This document shows, piece by piece, positions 24,244-35,240 of a DNA stretch of 64,000 nucleotides. Within the stretch, counting starts at the first letter, position 1; every line of letters begins with the position of its first letter. A program made the position numbers and the translations under genes. Source of the DNA: Talpa occidentalis. Lineage: Eukaryota > Chordata > Mammalia > Eulipotyphla > Talpidae. Under the pieces are notes generated by a model. That model was not told where the DNA came from. It made no database searches and saw only the letters and a program-made list of their open reading frames with translations. The DNA is taken from positions 42,210,329-42,274,328 of the forward strand of contig NW_023601212.1 in NCBI RefSeq assembly GCF_014898055.3. The letters are read 5' to 3'.

Positions 24244-27200
24244 CTATATTCCTGTTATAAGTGAAATCATCCAATATTTTTCTTTTTCCATCCGACTTAT
24301 TTCACTGAGCATAATTCCTTCTAGCTCCATCCACGTTGCTGCAAATGGCACGAGTTTATCTTTTTTTTGATTGCTGAGTAATATTCCACTGTATGTATAT
24401 ATATATATATATATATATACCACATCTTCTTGATCCAGTCATCTGTTTTTGGGCATTTGGGTTGTTTCCAGGTTTTACCTGTTGTAAATAGTGCTGCAGT
24501 AAACATAGGTGTACAGGTGCTCTTTTGAATCACTGTTTTTGTGTCCTTTGGGTAGATCCCTAGTAGTGGAATTGCCGGATCTTATGGTAGCTCCATTTTT
24601 AGTAGACCGAGGAACCTCCAGACAGCTTTCCAAAATGGTTGGACCAGTTTTCACTCTCACCAGCAATGTAGGAGAGTTCCTTTTTCACCGCATCCTCACC
24701 AGCATTTGTTGTTGCTTGTTTTTTTCATATGTGCCATTCTTACTTGTGTAAGGTGGTGTCTCAGTGTGATTTTGATTTGCATTTCCCTGATGATAAGGGA
24801 TGTTGAACATTTTTTCACATACCTGTTGGCCATTTGCATTTCCTCTTTGGATAAATGTCTTTTGAGTTCTTCTGCCCATTTCTTGACTGGATTGTTTATT
24901 TTGTTATTGTTGAGCCCTGAGAGTTCTTTGCATATCATTGTGACCAGTTCCTTATCAATTGGATGGAGTGCAAAGATTTTTTCCCAATCAGAGAGGTGTC
25001 TCTCTGTTTTGGTTAATGTCTCTTTTGCTGTGCAGAAGCTTTTCAGTTTGATGTAATCCCAGGTGTTTATCTTTGCCTTCACTATCACTGCTTTGGGTCA
25101 TGAGTCTTTAAAGGTGTTTCTGAGATGTATGTCTTGTAGTGTTTTACCTATATTTTCTTCTATATATTTTATGGTTTCACGTCTTATGTCCAGTTCTCTT
25201 ATCCATTTTTGAGTTGATTTTTGTGCATGGTGAGAGGTAGTGGTCTAGTTTCATTTTTTTGCATGTGGAAGTCCAGTTTTCCCAGCACCATTTATTGAAC
25301 ACACTGGCCGTGTTCCATTGCATATTCTTTGCTCCTTTGTCAAAGATTAGTTGTTCATATAAGTGCGGCTTTATTTCTGGGCTCTCTATTTGGTTCCATT
25401 AGTCTGTGTGTCTGTTTTTGTTCCAATACCAAACTGTTTTAATTATTATGGCTTTGTAGTAATAGCTTGAAGTTTGGAAGTGTGATACCTCCTTTCTCCT
25501 TTGTTTTCATCAGTAGGGCTTTGGCTATTCGTAGTTTTTGGTGGTTCCATATGAATTTCACCAGTATTTGTTCTATTTCTTTGAAGAATGTCTTTGGGAT
25601 TTTTATTGGAATAGCATTGAATCTGTATATTGCTTTTGGGAGGATGGCCATTTTAATAATGTTGATTCTTCCAATCCATGAGCAGGGGATGGCTTTCCAT
25701 TTCTTTGTGTTTTCTTCAATTTTTTTTAACAGTGATTTATAATTTTCTTTGTATAGGTCTGTCACCTCTTTTGTTAGGTTTATTCGCAAGTATTTGACTG
25801 TTTTGGTTTCAGTTGTGAAAGGGATGTTTTTTTTTTTTAATTTCTTCTTCTTCCAGTTGATTGTTTGTGTAAAGGAAGGCTACTGATTTTTGTGTGTTGG
25901 TTTTGTATCCTGCTACATTACTGAACTGGTTGATTATTTTGAGTAGTTTTTCTGTGGAGTTTTTAGGGCTCTCCATGTATAGTGTCATATCATCTGCAAA
26001 TAGTGATAATTTTTCTTCTTCTTTCCCTATCTGGATTCCTTGTATGTCTTTCTCTTGTCTTATTGCCCTAGCTAGGACCTCCAGTATTATATTGAAGAGC
26101 AGTGGTAAGAGAGGACATCCTTGTCTTGTTCCTGATCTTAGAGGAAAGGCCTTCAGCTTTTCACTATTGAGAATAATGTTGGCAGTGGGTTTGTCATATA
26201 TGGCTTTTATCACGTTAAGGTATGTTCCTTCTATCCCGAGAATTTCAAGGGCCTTCATCATAAATGGATGTTGGACTTTGTCGAACGCTTCCTCAGCATC
26301 TATGGATATTATCATATGGTTTTGGTTTTTCTTTTTGTTGATGTGTTGGATTACACTTATCGATTTTCGTATGCTGAACCATCCTTGTGCCCTGGGATGA
26401 ATCCCACTTGATCGTGGTATACTATCCCTTTGATGCATTGTTGGATTCTGTTGGCAAGGATTTTGTTGAGGATTTTTGCATCAGTGTTCCTTAGGGAGAT
26501 TGGGCTGTAATTTTCTTTTTTTGTCCTGTCTTTGTTTGGTTTTGGTATTAATGTTGGTTTCATAGAACGTATTTGGTAGTATTCCTTCTTTTTCAATTTT
26601 TTGAGAGAGTTTGTGTAAGATAGGCACTAATTCATAGCTGAACATTTGGTAGAATTCATTTTTGAAGCCATCTGGGCCTGTGCTTTTGTTTTTGGGGAGT
26701 GCTTTGATTACTGCCTCAATTTCACTGCTTGTAATTGGTCTATTTAGTTCCTCTATTTCTTCTTTGTCCAGCTTTGGATGATTGTATCGTTCTAGGAATT
26801 TTCCATCTCTTCTAGGTTGTTGAATTTGTTTGCATTTAAGTGTTCATAGTAATCTCTGATTATTCTTTTGATTTCTACTGAGTCTGTTGTGATTTCTCCT
26901 CTCATTTGTAATCTTATTTATGTGCTTTTTTCCCATTTTTTCTTTGTGAGCCTGGCTAAAGGTTTGTCTATTTTGTTTATTTTTTCAAAGATCCAACTTT
27001 TGGTTTCATTGATCTTTTGTATTTTTTTTTAATTTCCAATTCATTTATTTCTGCCTTGATTTTTATTATTTCCTTTCTTCTACTGGCTTTAAGGTTTTTT
27101 TGTTGTTCTCTTTCTAGCTCTTTGAGATGTGAGATTAGGTTGTTTCTTTGAGTTCTTTCTTGTTTCTTGATGTGAGCCTGTATTGCTATATATTTTCCTC

Positions 27201-28779
27201 TTATTACTGCTTTTGCTGTGTGCCATACATTCTGGAAAGTGGTGTCCTCCTTGCCGTTCAACTCAATGTATTTTTTTTTTTGTCTCTTGCACTTATTTTT
27301 ATTTTTTATTTTGTTAATTAAATAATAAATTTTATTTTTATATTCCCCATACAATTGCAACCCCCCCATTCTGACCCCAATCCCTCCCCTCCCGCCCCCC
27401 AACCCCCCAAAAAGTGTCTCTGGTTCATAGTTTTTTGTTGATTTTGATTTTCACTTTCGTAATAGTTATTCATTTTCCTGGTCCCTTATTTAAGTTTTCT
27501 AGATTCCTGCTATGAGTGAGACCATCCGGTATTTTTCTTTTTCTTTCTGGCTTATTTCGCTGAGCATGATCCCTTCCAGCGCCATCCATGTTGCTGCAAA
27601 TTGCATGTGTTTATCTGTTTTGAATGCTGAGTAATATTCCATGGTGTATATGGACCACATCTTCTTGATCCAGTCATCTATTTTTGGGCATTTGGGTTGT
27701 TTCCAAAGCTTAGCTATTGTAAACAGTGCTGCTATAAACATATGGGTGCAGGTGTTCTTTGGAATTGATGTTTCTGTGTCCTTTGGGTAAATACCTAGGA
27801 GTGGAATTGCTGGATCATATGGAAGCTCTATGTTTAGTAGGTCCAGAAATCTCCACACAGCTCTCCATAGTGGTTGGACCAGTTTGCACTCCCACCAACA
27901 GTGCAGAAGAGTTCCTTTTTCTCCACACCCTCGCCAACATTTGTTGTTGCTAGTTTCAATGTATTTTTTGATTTCTTCTTTGATCCCCTATTTAGTCCAG
28001 TGGTCTTGCATTAGTGTGATTTCAATCTCCATGAAGTGGGTGGGTTCCTTATTTTCTTTTCATGATTTATTTGTAGCTTGATGCCTTTATGATGGGAGAA
28101 GATAGTTGGAATGATTTTGATCTTCCTGTATCTGTTGATGTTTGTCTTGTAGCCCAGTATGTGATCGATTCTGGAGAATGATCCATGCGCACTTGAGAAA
28201 AATGTGTACTTGGATTTTTGTGGGTGCAGTGTCCTATAGATGTCTGTTAAGTCCATGAGTTCTATGTCTTTATTTAGGGCTCTAGTGTCTTTGTTTATTT
28301 TTTGTCTCGTTGGTCTGTCCATTGGTGAGAGTGGGGTGTGGAAGTCTCCCACTCTCTATGTACTTTCTTTAATGTCTGTTTTCAGAGCTGATAATAATTG
28401 CCTGATATATTTTGGTGCCCCTTCATTTGGTGAGCATATGTTGATGAGTGTTATATCTTCCTGATGTATTGTCCCCTTGATCATAATGTAGTGTCCATCT
28501 ATGTCTCTTTTTACCTTTCTTAATTTGAAGTCTATTTCATCTGATATAAATATGGCTGTTTCTGCCTTCTTTTTTGGTCCATTTGCTTGTAGGATTGTTT
28601 TCCAGCCTTTTAGTTTCAGTCTATGTTTATCTTTTGTGGTTAAATGTGTTTCCTGGAGACAGCAGAAGGTTGGATTTTGTTTTTTAATCCAGCCTGCTTA
28701 CTCTGTGTCTTTTTATTGATGAGTTTAATCCATTTACATTTAGAGTTAATATTGATATGTTGGCATCTGTATTGGCCAT
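24244..28779 (-). pseudogene. L1 E ORF2, disrupted and interrupted
   Basis: The start at 28,779 gives MANTDANISILTLNVNG. An extra base in the early GVAGWIK-like segment causes a stop near residue 35. Endonuclease segments continue to about 27,970. The L1 fragment at 27,277-27,955 then splits the gene. The RT domain is at 26,440-25,830 with the FADD motif near 25,990, and the C-terminus ends at 24,244. After removing the insert the length is close to 1,280 codons. Confidence 0.88.
27277..27955 (-). mobile_element. Nested 5'-truncated L1 fragment in L1 E ORF2
   Basis: The 14-bp target duplication tcaatgtatttttt is at 27,263-27,276 and 27,956-27,969. The insert holds the last ~120 codons of ORF2, the 3' UTR and an A-rich tail. 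Beyond the usual A-tail there are about 15 extra bases (gcaagagac side) before the T-run, a possible tiny 3' transduction. It is same-sense with its host and younger than it. Confidence 0.92.
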
Positions 28780-29179
28780 TTTTTGGTCTTTTTGTGATTT
28801 TTATTCCTTGCTTTAGTCTGTTCTTCTTGTTCATTCCTCTGTTGGTTTTGGCTTTAAGACTTCTTGTGGAATTTTTTGGAGTGGGGGGTTAGTTGTAATG
28901 AATTTCTGGAGTTTCTGTTTGAGAAGGTCCATATTTTTTCTTCATAGAGGAAGGAGAGCTTTGCAGGGTAAAGTATTCTTGGTTGGCATTTTTGTCTTGA
29001 AGTTTGCTGAATATGTTACTCCATTCTCTTCTTTCCCGTAATGTTTCTTTGGAGTAGTCTGAGATTTACTTGATTGGTTTTCCCTTATAAGTTATCTGTT
29101 TCTTCCCTCTTGCCCGTTTCATTATTTTTCCTTGTCTTGGACTCTTGCAAGCTTTACTATTAGGTGTCTTGTTGTAGTT

Positions 29180-29845
29180 TTATTTTTCATCGTGGTAAGT
29201 GGGAGTTCTTCTCACTTCTTGTATGTCTATATTCATCTTCTTTTTCATGACTGGGAAGTTTTCTTTAATTATCTCCTTGAATAATTTCTCAGTTCCTTTG
29301 TCTCTCTCCTCACCTTCTGGAATGCCTATAACTCTTACATTTCCTCTCTTCATGGAGTCTGATAATTGTCTAAGAGTATCCTCATATTGCTTCATTTGCA
29401 CTTCTCTCTCCATTTCTCTTTTGGCTCTTTTTATTTCTGTATCTTTGACAGTACTGATCCTTTCTTCCATTTCATTGATTCTGTTTTCATTGCTTTTCCC
29501 AGAGTTCCTTATCTCCTCTTGTAATCTTTTAATCTCCTGCATTTCTTTTCTTTCCTTTCTTAAGGTCTCAATTTCATTCTCCAGTTCAGTGATTATTTGT
29601 CTCAAATCATTTTTTTCCTTTTCGTTTTCTTTCTGCTTTTTAATCATGATGATCATTAGTTCTCTATCTGATAGGCCGAGAATTTTTTCCACGTCATTGT
29701 TGAGGTCTGGTGACTGTATTTCTTCTTGTGGTGTGTCCTTCTCTTGCGGGTTTGTTTGGTTATTTATGTTTATTCTTCTCCCTGTTGTTTGCTTTCTAAT
29801 TAGTTCTATGAGTTGGGACGTTGTGCCACTGGTGTTGGCAGGCAT
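29180..29845 (-). pseudogene. L1 E ORF1 (RNA-binding chaperone), truncated by a stop
   Basis: From the likely start MPANTSGTTSQLIE at 29,845 the frame stays open to 29,180. It shows the N-terminal region, a long charged coiled coil (KEKNDLRQIITELENEIETL onward) and the start of the RRM (VRVIGIPEGEE, IIKENFP). A stop after YHDEK removes the C-terminal domain, about a third of the usual ~340 residues. The frame also extends upstream to 29,914. Confidence 0.85.
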
Positions 29846-31325
29846 CTCTTTGGATTGCTGCTTTAGGGGTGTTGGAAACTCTTTACCAGACTGAGACCAG
29901 CCCTGGTAGGCCAAAACTCCACCAGGGTGTTGATGCTGTGTTGCTTGGCACTGTCCCTTACAGTTCCCTCCCTCTGTATTTACTCAGTTCCAGCATGGAG
30001 TCAGCTAGCTGGTGATTTTGTTCTGGTCACGTGGTGGCACCATAGACCTGTACTTGCTGACCTGTGCTTTTTCCCAGTGGTTCTCCGAGAAATGGAGGGG
30101 GGGCATAGGGCAGCGCCTCAACACAGGGGCTCTTAATCAAGCTGGGTGCTGTGTCTGCCCCAGGTTCACCTGGTGCTGCGCCCGCAGCTGTGTGATTTCT
30201 GTGCCCTGAATTCTGTACTCTAGGTCTCAGTTCCAGGGCTATCAGATCCAAAACACTGGCTGTCACCCTGTGCAGTGCCCACAGCTATGGCGCGTCCCAC
30301 TCCTTGGATTCTGCACCTGGCTCTCAGTTCCATAATGGGGTCTTGCTCCATGCCTTATTTCCCTCCTTACCCCAGTTTGCATGGCTCACCCTCTCTCAGA
30401 ACCTGAGGGTGTTTTGGGGATCCCTGGTTTCCTGCTATCAGGATTTGGTGATTTTTTTTTCCTGGTCGCTGGGTGGCAGCAGTGATCTTTATTAGTGTCC
30501 TTCCAGTACTGTTTTTTTTTCCCATGGGTCTTGGGGAACAGAGTGTAAGTGGCGTGGAGCGCCTTAATGGCATGGGGGTGTCATGTCTGCCTTGTGCCCC
30601 ACCATCGTAGGGTTCCCACGCCCCAAATTTTGTGCCCCTGGTCTCAGTTCCAAAGCCCTCAGGTCCAGGATGTGGGCTGTAGCCCAGTTCAGTGTCCGCA
30701 GAAATGACGCCTTTTGCATCCCACTCCCAAGTCCGGATGCCTGATTTCTGATTACTCAGTGAGGGACATTCACCTCAATGAGAGCTCCCGTGCTTCTCCC
30801 TGCAAGTCTAGGTCGCAGTCATGGGGACCTGGGCAGCCGGGAGCCCAGAGCCTTGATCCACATAAGATTTTCAAGAGCACTGCTTTTCCACACAAGCTTA
30901 CTGGCTGACCTTGGGCTATTTGTAGGTCTCAGGAGTCCTTGTTCTCCTCTAATGGCGCCTGGAGCCATTTGTTCACCTCCGCAGGGATTCCTGCACTGTT
31001 CCCCACAGTTCCAGTTCACAGGGTGCGGTGCCTGCAGTAGTTACTTTCCACTCACAGTCCCTCTCAATGTGTAGTTTGTTCTTATTTGTTGTTTTAGTTT
31101 GTTGTTGTTGTTGTTATTGTTGTTTTCCTCCATTCTGTTGGTCAGAGAGTGCCAACTTTATGGGAACTCTATTGTCTTTTTTTAATATTGCCTTTCTAAC
31201 TGGTATAAAATGATATCTCATTGTGGTTCTAATTTGCATTTTCCTGATTATTGGTGATATTAACATCTTTTCATTTTTCATTTGACCATTTGTATATCTT
31301 CTTTGAGAAATGTCTATACAGATCC

Positions 31326-32823
31326 TGTTACAGGGCAGGGAGAGGTGCACTCCAGACCCCCCAAAACCTGCCTGCTCTAAATGGGTTCTGCCATCCCGTC
31401 ACATCAACACAAAACATATGAGACTTTAATGTAAAGGAACTTTAATACAACTAGGAAACAATACAGGAAAGGCAAAGAATCTAGTTTCTAAATCAAGCAC
31501 CCAAAGTTACCCGTCCCCTCTTGGGTAAAACTCCATCCAAATGGGACTGGCCCAGAGCAAGGCCCCAAAGCCTGCCACAAGTCTAAAGCATCTTCGAGTG
31601 GGGACCTACAGAAAAGGGTCAGAAACAACCAGACAAGCCCTGAAGGAAAAGAGCAAAATCAAAATCAACATAAAAGCTGCCATTGTCACCTCCCCATGGG
31701 TCTCTCACCCACATCTGTGTCACCCAGTCTATAACCAAAAGGCAAGTATAGTTTCTTCACATGTCTCTCCACTCCATGTGCCTTCTCCAGGTCTCCTTCT
31801 GAGTCTCCATCCTGCTTCCTTCCTTCTTCAGTCTCCTCTGCAGCTGCTTCTCTCTCTGCTCAGCTCCACCCTCCTTATGGGGCAGGAAATCTGGAACCTT
31901 CCCCTTTCCTGGGGACCACCCTATTACAATCCCCCCTTTTAATTTTTATTTCACCATATCTATGGTGGCACAGATCTCAGGGTGTGGTCTTAGGAGAGAG
32001 TCTTTTTTTCAGGGTTACAATGTGTGTAAGAGAAGCAACAATTAGTTAGCAGCTTTGTCTATGAATGTCCAGTATGACAGTTTTCCATTACTGGAAAATA
32101 GTCCATTATCCAAGCCAAAAGAAAAAAATCTGGAGCATTAGTTAAAACAAGACAGCAAATATACATCAAAATCACAGGGAAAAAATCTTAAAATTGGTTG
32201 AACTGTTTTTCCAGGAATGGAGGACTTTTGCTTTCCACAATGAACAGTACCTGGAGGGACTGGTTTTCTTTCACACTGGAGCCCAGTAAAATTTTCGTCT
32301 GAGACTGCATCCCAGCATCCATGTATTCGATCTTCATCACCACGGAAATGGTGGCAAGAAGTGAAAGGGGGGAATTGCAAGGGGGAAAAGGATGTCCTAA
32401 AGCTAATTCCATACAGGCTCCACCCCCACTCCAGACCAAAGCCATCAGGACATTGGGAAAGACAAATCCCATCACCACCAAAGGGAAGGTTGCTGGAACC
32501 TGAGGGTGGAGGTAAGCAGCCAGGTTTGGTATAAAAACCAGACACATGGGCTTTGGGGGGGGGGTTTCCCTTTTTGGCTTTCCACCAGCTCAGAGCGCTC
32601 AGCCAGCTCTCAGGTCGGCGGGTCGGGTAGGACACATTAAAGACTTTATTCCCCTATTTTCTCCCTGAGTTGTACATTTCCTCATTTCTCTTTCCCTTGT
32701 AAATAAACCTTTTATTAACCTTTTGTGTGTGCCTGTAGTGGAGTATTAATAAGTCTCTTTTAAGTGCGCAGGTGAGGACCCACAGCCAGGCAACCCATTT
32801 TATATCGGGGCTGCTCTGTAACA
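31326..32823. mobile_element. Retroviral LTR-type insertion, 1.5 kb, composite
   Basis: Perfect 8-bp inverted ends TGTTACAG...CTGTAACA and a 4-bp target duplication ATCC (31,322-31,325 and 32,824-32,827), inserted into an old antisense L1. The right part looks like a + strand LTR: TATA box tataaaa at about 32,529, aataaa near 32,702, and a terminal CA. The left part looks like a - strand LTR ending TGTAACA at 31,326, with a pyrimidine run caatccccccttttaa near 31,928-31,943 that would be its polypurine tract. No intact viral gene is present; an open frame on the - strand at 32,188-32,547 is not identified. Confidence 0.7.
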
Positions 32824-33548
32824 ATCCTTTGCCCATTTTCAAATTGGGTTATGTGACCTTTTACTATTGAATTGTAAGAGAGTTTCTCAAAATAATTTTG
32901 CTTATGAATTCCTTATCAGATATATGGTTTTCAGTTTCACATGTTGTCTTTTCACTTAGTCATTGGTGAGGAGGGTTTTTTTTTTTGTTTGCACTAGAGA
33001 GTTCATAGAAAGAAAATGGTAAACTCAGGACTTTAACCTTCTTTAAAACCATGATCTCTGAATCACTGAGCCTCCAAAAGAAACTTAAAAAAAGTGCAGT
33101 TCTGAAAATCTAAGAGACATATCTGGTGCCACTTCATAATTAGAACAAAATCAAAAGCTGCTGATTGTTGGAAGACAGGGTCTCCAAGATGCCCTTTGGA
33201 AACTAAGGGATGGCTTCACAAAGTCAGGGACCTCATGATACCTTCTGGAACTGAGTTAATACAGAGGGAGGGAACCTAAGGGGCTGCACCCAGCAACAAA
33301 GCTACAGCATCAATATCCTTGTGGAGTTTTGGCATAGCAGTGTTGGATTCAGTCTGGTAGCCAGTTCCTGACATCCCTGAAGGAGTACCCTAAAGAGATG
33401 CCCACCAGCACCAATGGCACAATGTACCAACACATAGAACAAATTACAAAACAAACAACAGGGAGAAAGAAAAATACATATAACCAAGCAAGCCCACAAG
33501 GACACATCACAAAAAGAAAATCAGCCACTAGAATTCAACAATAATGAC

Positions 33549-33914
33549 ATGGAAGAAATTCTCTGCCTGCCAGATAGAGAATTCAAAAACATCATGATTA
33601 AAAAACATAAAGAATATGAAAAGGAAAAGAATGAAATGAGAAAAATAATTAATGAACTGAAGAATGAAATAGAGTCCCTAAAGAAGGAAATGAAAGAAAT
33701 GCAGGGGATCAAAAGATTATGGGAGGAGCTAAAGAACTCTGGGGAAAGCGACAAAAACAGAAATGATGAAATGGAAGAGTGGATCAGTACTCTGGAAGAT
33801 ACAGAAATAAAAATAACCAAAAAAGAAAAGGAAAGAGAAGTACAAAGGAAAAAGAAAGAAGAAACACTTCAAGAACTATCTGACAACATGAGGAAAGGAA
33901 ATATAGAGTTGTAA
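33549..33914 (+). pseudogene. L1 F ORF1 coiled-coil fragment
   Basis: Open frame of heptad-rich Lys/Glu sequence (EEIL, KEYEKEKNEMRKIINELKNE, KEMQGIKRLWEELKNSGES). It matches the coiled coil of L1 E ORF1. The frame is lost on both sides. Confidence 0.8.
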
Positions 33915-34559
33915 GAATTGCAGAAGATGAAGAGAGAAACCAAGGAACTGAGAATCTATTCAGCAGATAACCAAAGACAACTTCCCAAGCATGAAAAGTG
34001 AGGTGAATGTAGACATATAAGAAGTGAGAAAAACACCAAATTAATACAATGAAAAGAAAACTACAGAAATACACATAATAGTACAGCTTTCATGAGTCCA
34101 AGACAAGGAAAAAAAATAATGAAGCTGACAAGGGGCAAAAACAGATAACCTACGAAGGAAAAACAATCAAGCTGATATCAGACTTCTCTGAAGAAACACT
34201 ACAGTCAAGAAGATAATGAAGTAACATATTCAACAAACTCCAAGACAGCAAATGCCAGTCAAGAATACTTCACCCTGCAAAACTCCCTGTCTTCTATGAA
34301 GAAAAAATAAGACTTTTGCAGAAAACAAAAACTCCAGAAATTCATTATAACTAAATCCCAACTCCAAAAAATTCTACAAGAAGTCCTAAAACCAAAACCA
34401 ACTGAGGAATCACTAAGAACAATAGAATAAGGCAAGGAATAAAAATCACAAAAAGACAAACAAAATGGCAAATACAGACACCAACATATAAATATTAACT
34501 CTAAATGCAAAAAGACTAAATTCATCAATAAAAAGACAAGGAGTAGCAGGCTGGATTAA

Positions 34560-34837
34560 CATCTAATCCTGTTCTTTGATCAAATTTTGGCAAATTTTCA
34601 TGTTTCTTCTTCTTGTTAAAGTTAACATAATTTTATTTTAGAACAAAATTTTTTATGACTATGAACTCCAAATTCACTAGTACTAAGATTTCATTTTTCA
34701 TTACTTTTTCATTACCAGGAAGTTTGTTTCTTTAATATTCTGCCATATACCACCACATCACTTTGTAATTCAAAAGTTTTAATATGCTATTTTGCTTCAA
34801 TGATTTAATAAATAGAAAAGAGGGCAAAAAAAAAAAA
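34560..34837 (+). mobile_element. Retrocopied 3' UTR-like insert in L1 F
   Basis: The L1 ORF2 sequence is interrupted after ggctggattaa and resumes with ccatccttctgct near 34,856. The insert is AT-rich non-L1 sequence with an aataaa signal at 34,807-34,812 and a poly(A) run at 34,826-34,837, the spacing expected of a reverse-transcribed mRNA 3' end. I do not recognise its source gene. Only its first ~95 bp are repeated in the right arm (35,248-35,345). Confidence 0.7.
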
Positions 34838-35006
34838 CAAAACAAAAACAAAAGCCATCCTTCTGCTATCTCCAGGAACACATTTAACTACAAAAGATAA
34901 ACATAGACTGAAAGTAACAGGTTGGAAAATAATCCTACAGGCAAATGGATCAAAAAAGAAGACAGGACCAGCTGTGCTTATAACAGATTAAATGATCTTC
35001 AAATTT

Positions 35007-35240
35007 AAAAAAGGGAAAAAGAGACACAGATGACACTACATCATGATCAAGGGGACAATACATCGGGAAGCTTTAACACCCATCAACATATGCTCACCAA
35101 ATGAAGGGGCACCAAAATATATCAGGCAATTATTATCAGCTCTGAAAACAGACATTAAAGAAAGTGGGTGTTAAAGCTTCCCGATGTATTGTCCCCTTGA
35201 TCATGATGTAGTGTCATCTGTGTCTCTTTTTCCCTTTTTT
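35007..35240. repeat. Innermost inverted repeat and 82-bp loop (fold point)
   Basis: Bases 35,007-35,082 are the reverse complement of 35,165-35,240 with no mismatch that I found; paired positions sum to 70,247. The loop is 35,083-35,164, ordinary L1 endonuclease-domain sequence. The next seven bases (35,241-35,247) do not pair, after which pairing restarts against 34,653. Confidence 0.93.

Larger units (their letters stand above)
23942..31167 (-). mobile_element. Full-length L1 element E (left arm)
   Basis: A target duplication tctattgtcttttttt flanks the element (23,926-23,941 and 31,168-31,183). From right to left it has a GC-rich 5' UTR of about 1.3 kb (31,167-29,850), ORF1, ORF2 and a 3' UTR with A-tail. 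A second L1 fragment is inserted at 27,277-27,955. Without that insert the element is about 6.5 kb, normal for a full-length L1. Both ORFs are broken. Confidence 0.93.
31017..34038. other. Left-side segment with no counterpart in the right arm
   Basis: Inverted pairing stops at 31,016/35,886 and restarts at about 34,039/35,860. The unpaired segment contains the first 150 bp of L1 E, old L1 pieces, the retroviral insertion at 31,326-32,823 and the 5' half of L1 F. It is either deleted from the right arm or was never copied. Confidence 0.85.
33235..35164 (+). mobile_element. L1 element F, 5' part, ending at the fold
   Basis: It begins in 5' UTR sequence parallel to 36,905-37,050. ORF1 starts near 33,398 (MPTSTNG-like) and is broken; its coiled coil is open at 33,549-33,914. 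The ORF2 start lies near 34,464. A retrocopied insert sits at about 34,560-34,837. The element stops at 35,164 where sequence turns back on itself. It is diverged from L1 E, so it is a different insertion lying 5'-to-5' with it. Confidence 0.85.

Noticed and set aside
29199..29894. 231-codon frame on the + strand, mirrored at 37,255-37,698
   Set aside because: It is the antisense shadow of the L1 ORF1 coiled coil, giving Ser/Phe/Leu-rich nonsense.
32138..32635. Open frames of 119 and 165 codons on the - strand in the retroviral element
   Set aside because: No motif I can recognise with confidence. I left them unassigned rather than name a viral gene.
31326..32823. DNA transposon with 8-bp terminal inverted repeats
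   Set aside because: The ends are TG...CA with a 4-bp duplication, and a TATA box and aataaa are present, which fits retroviral LTRs better.
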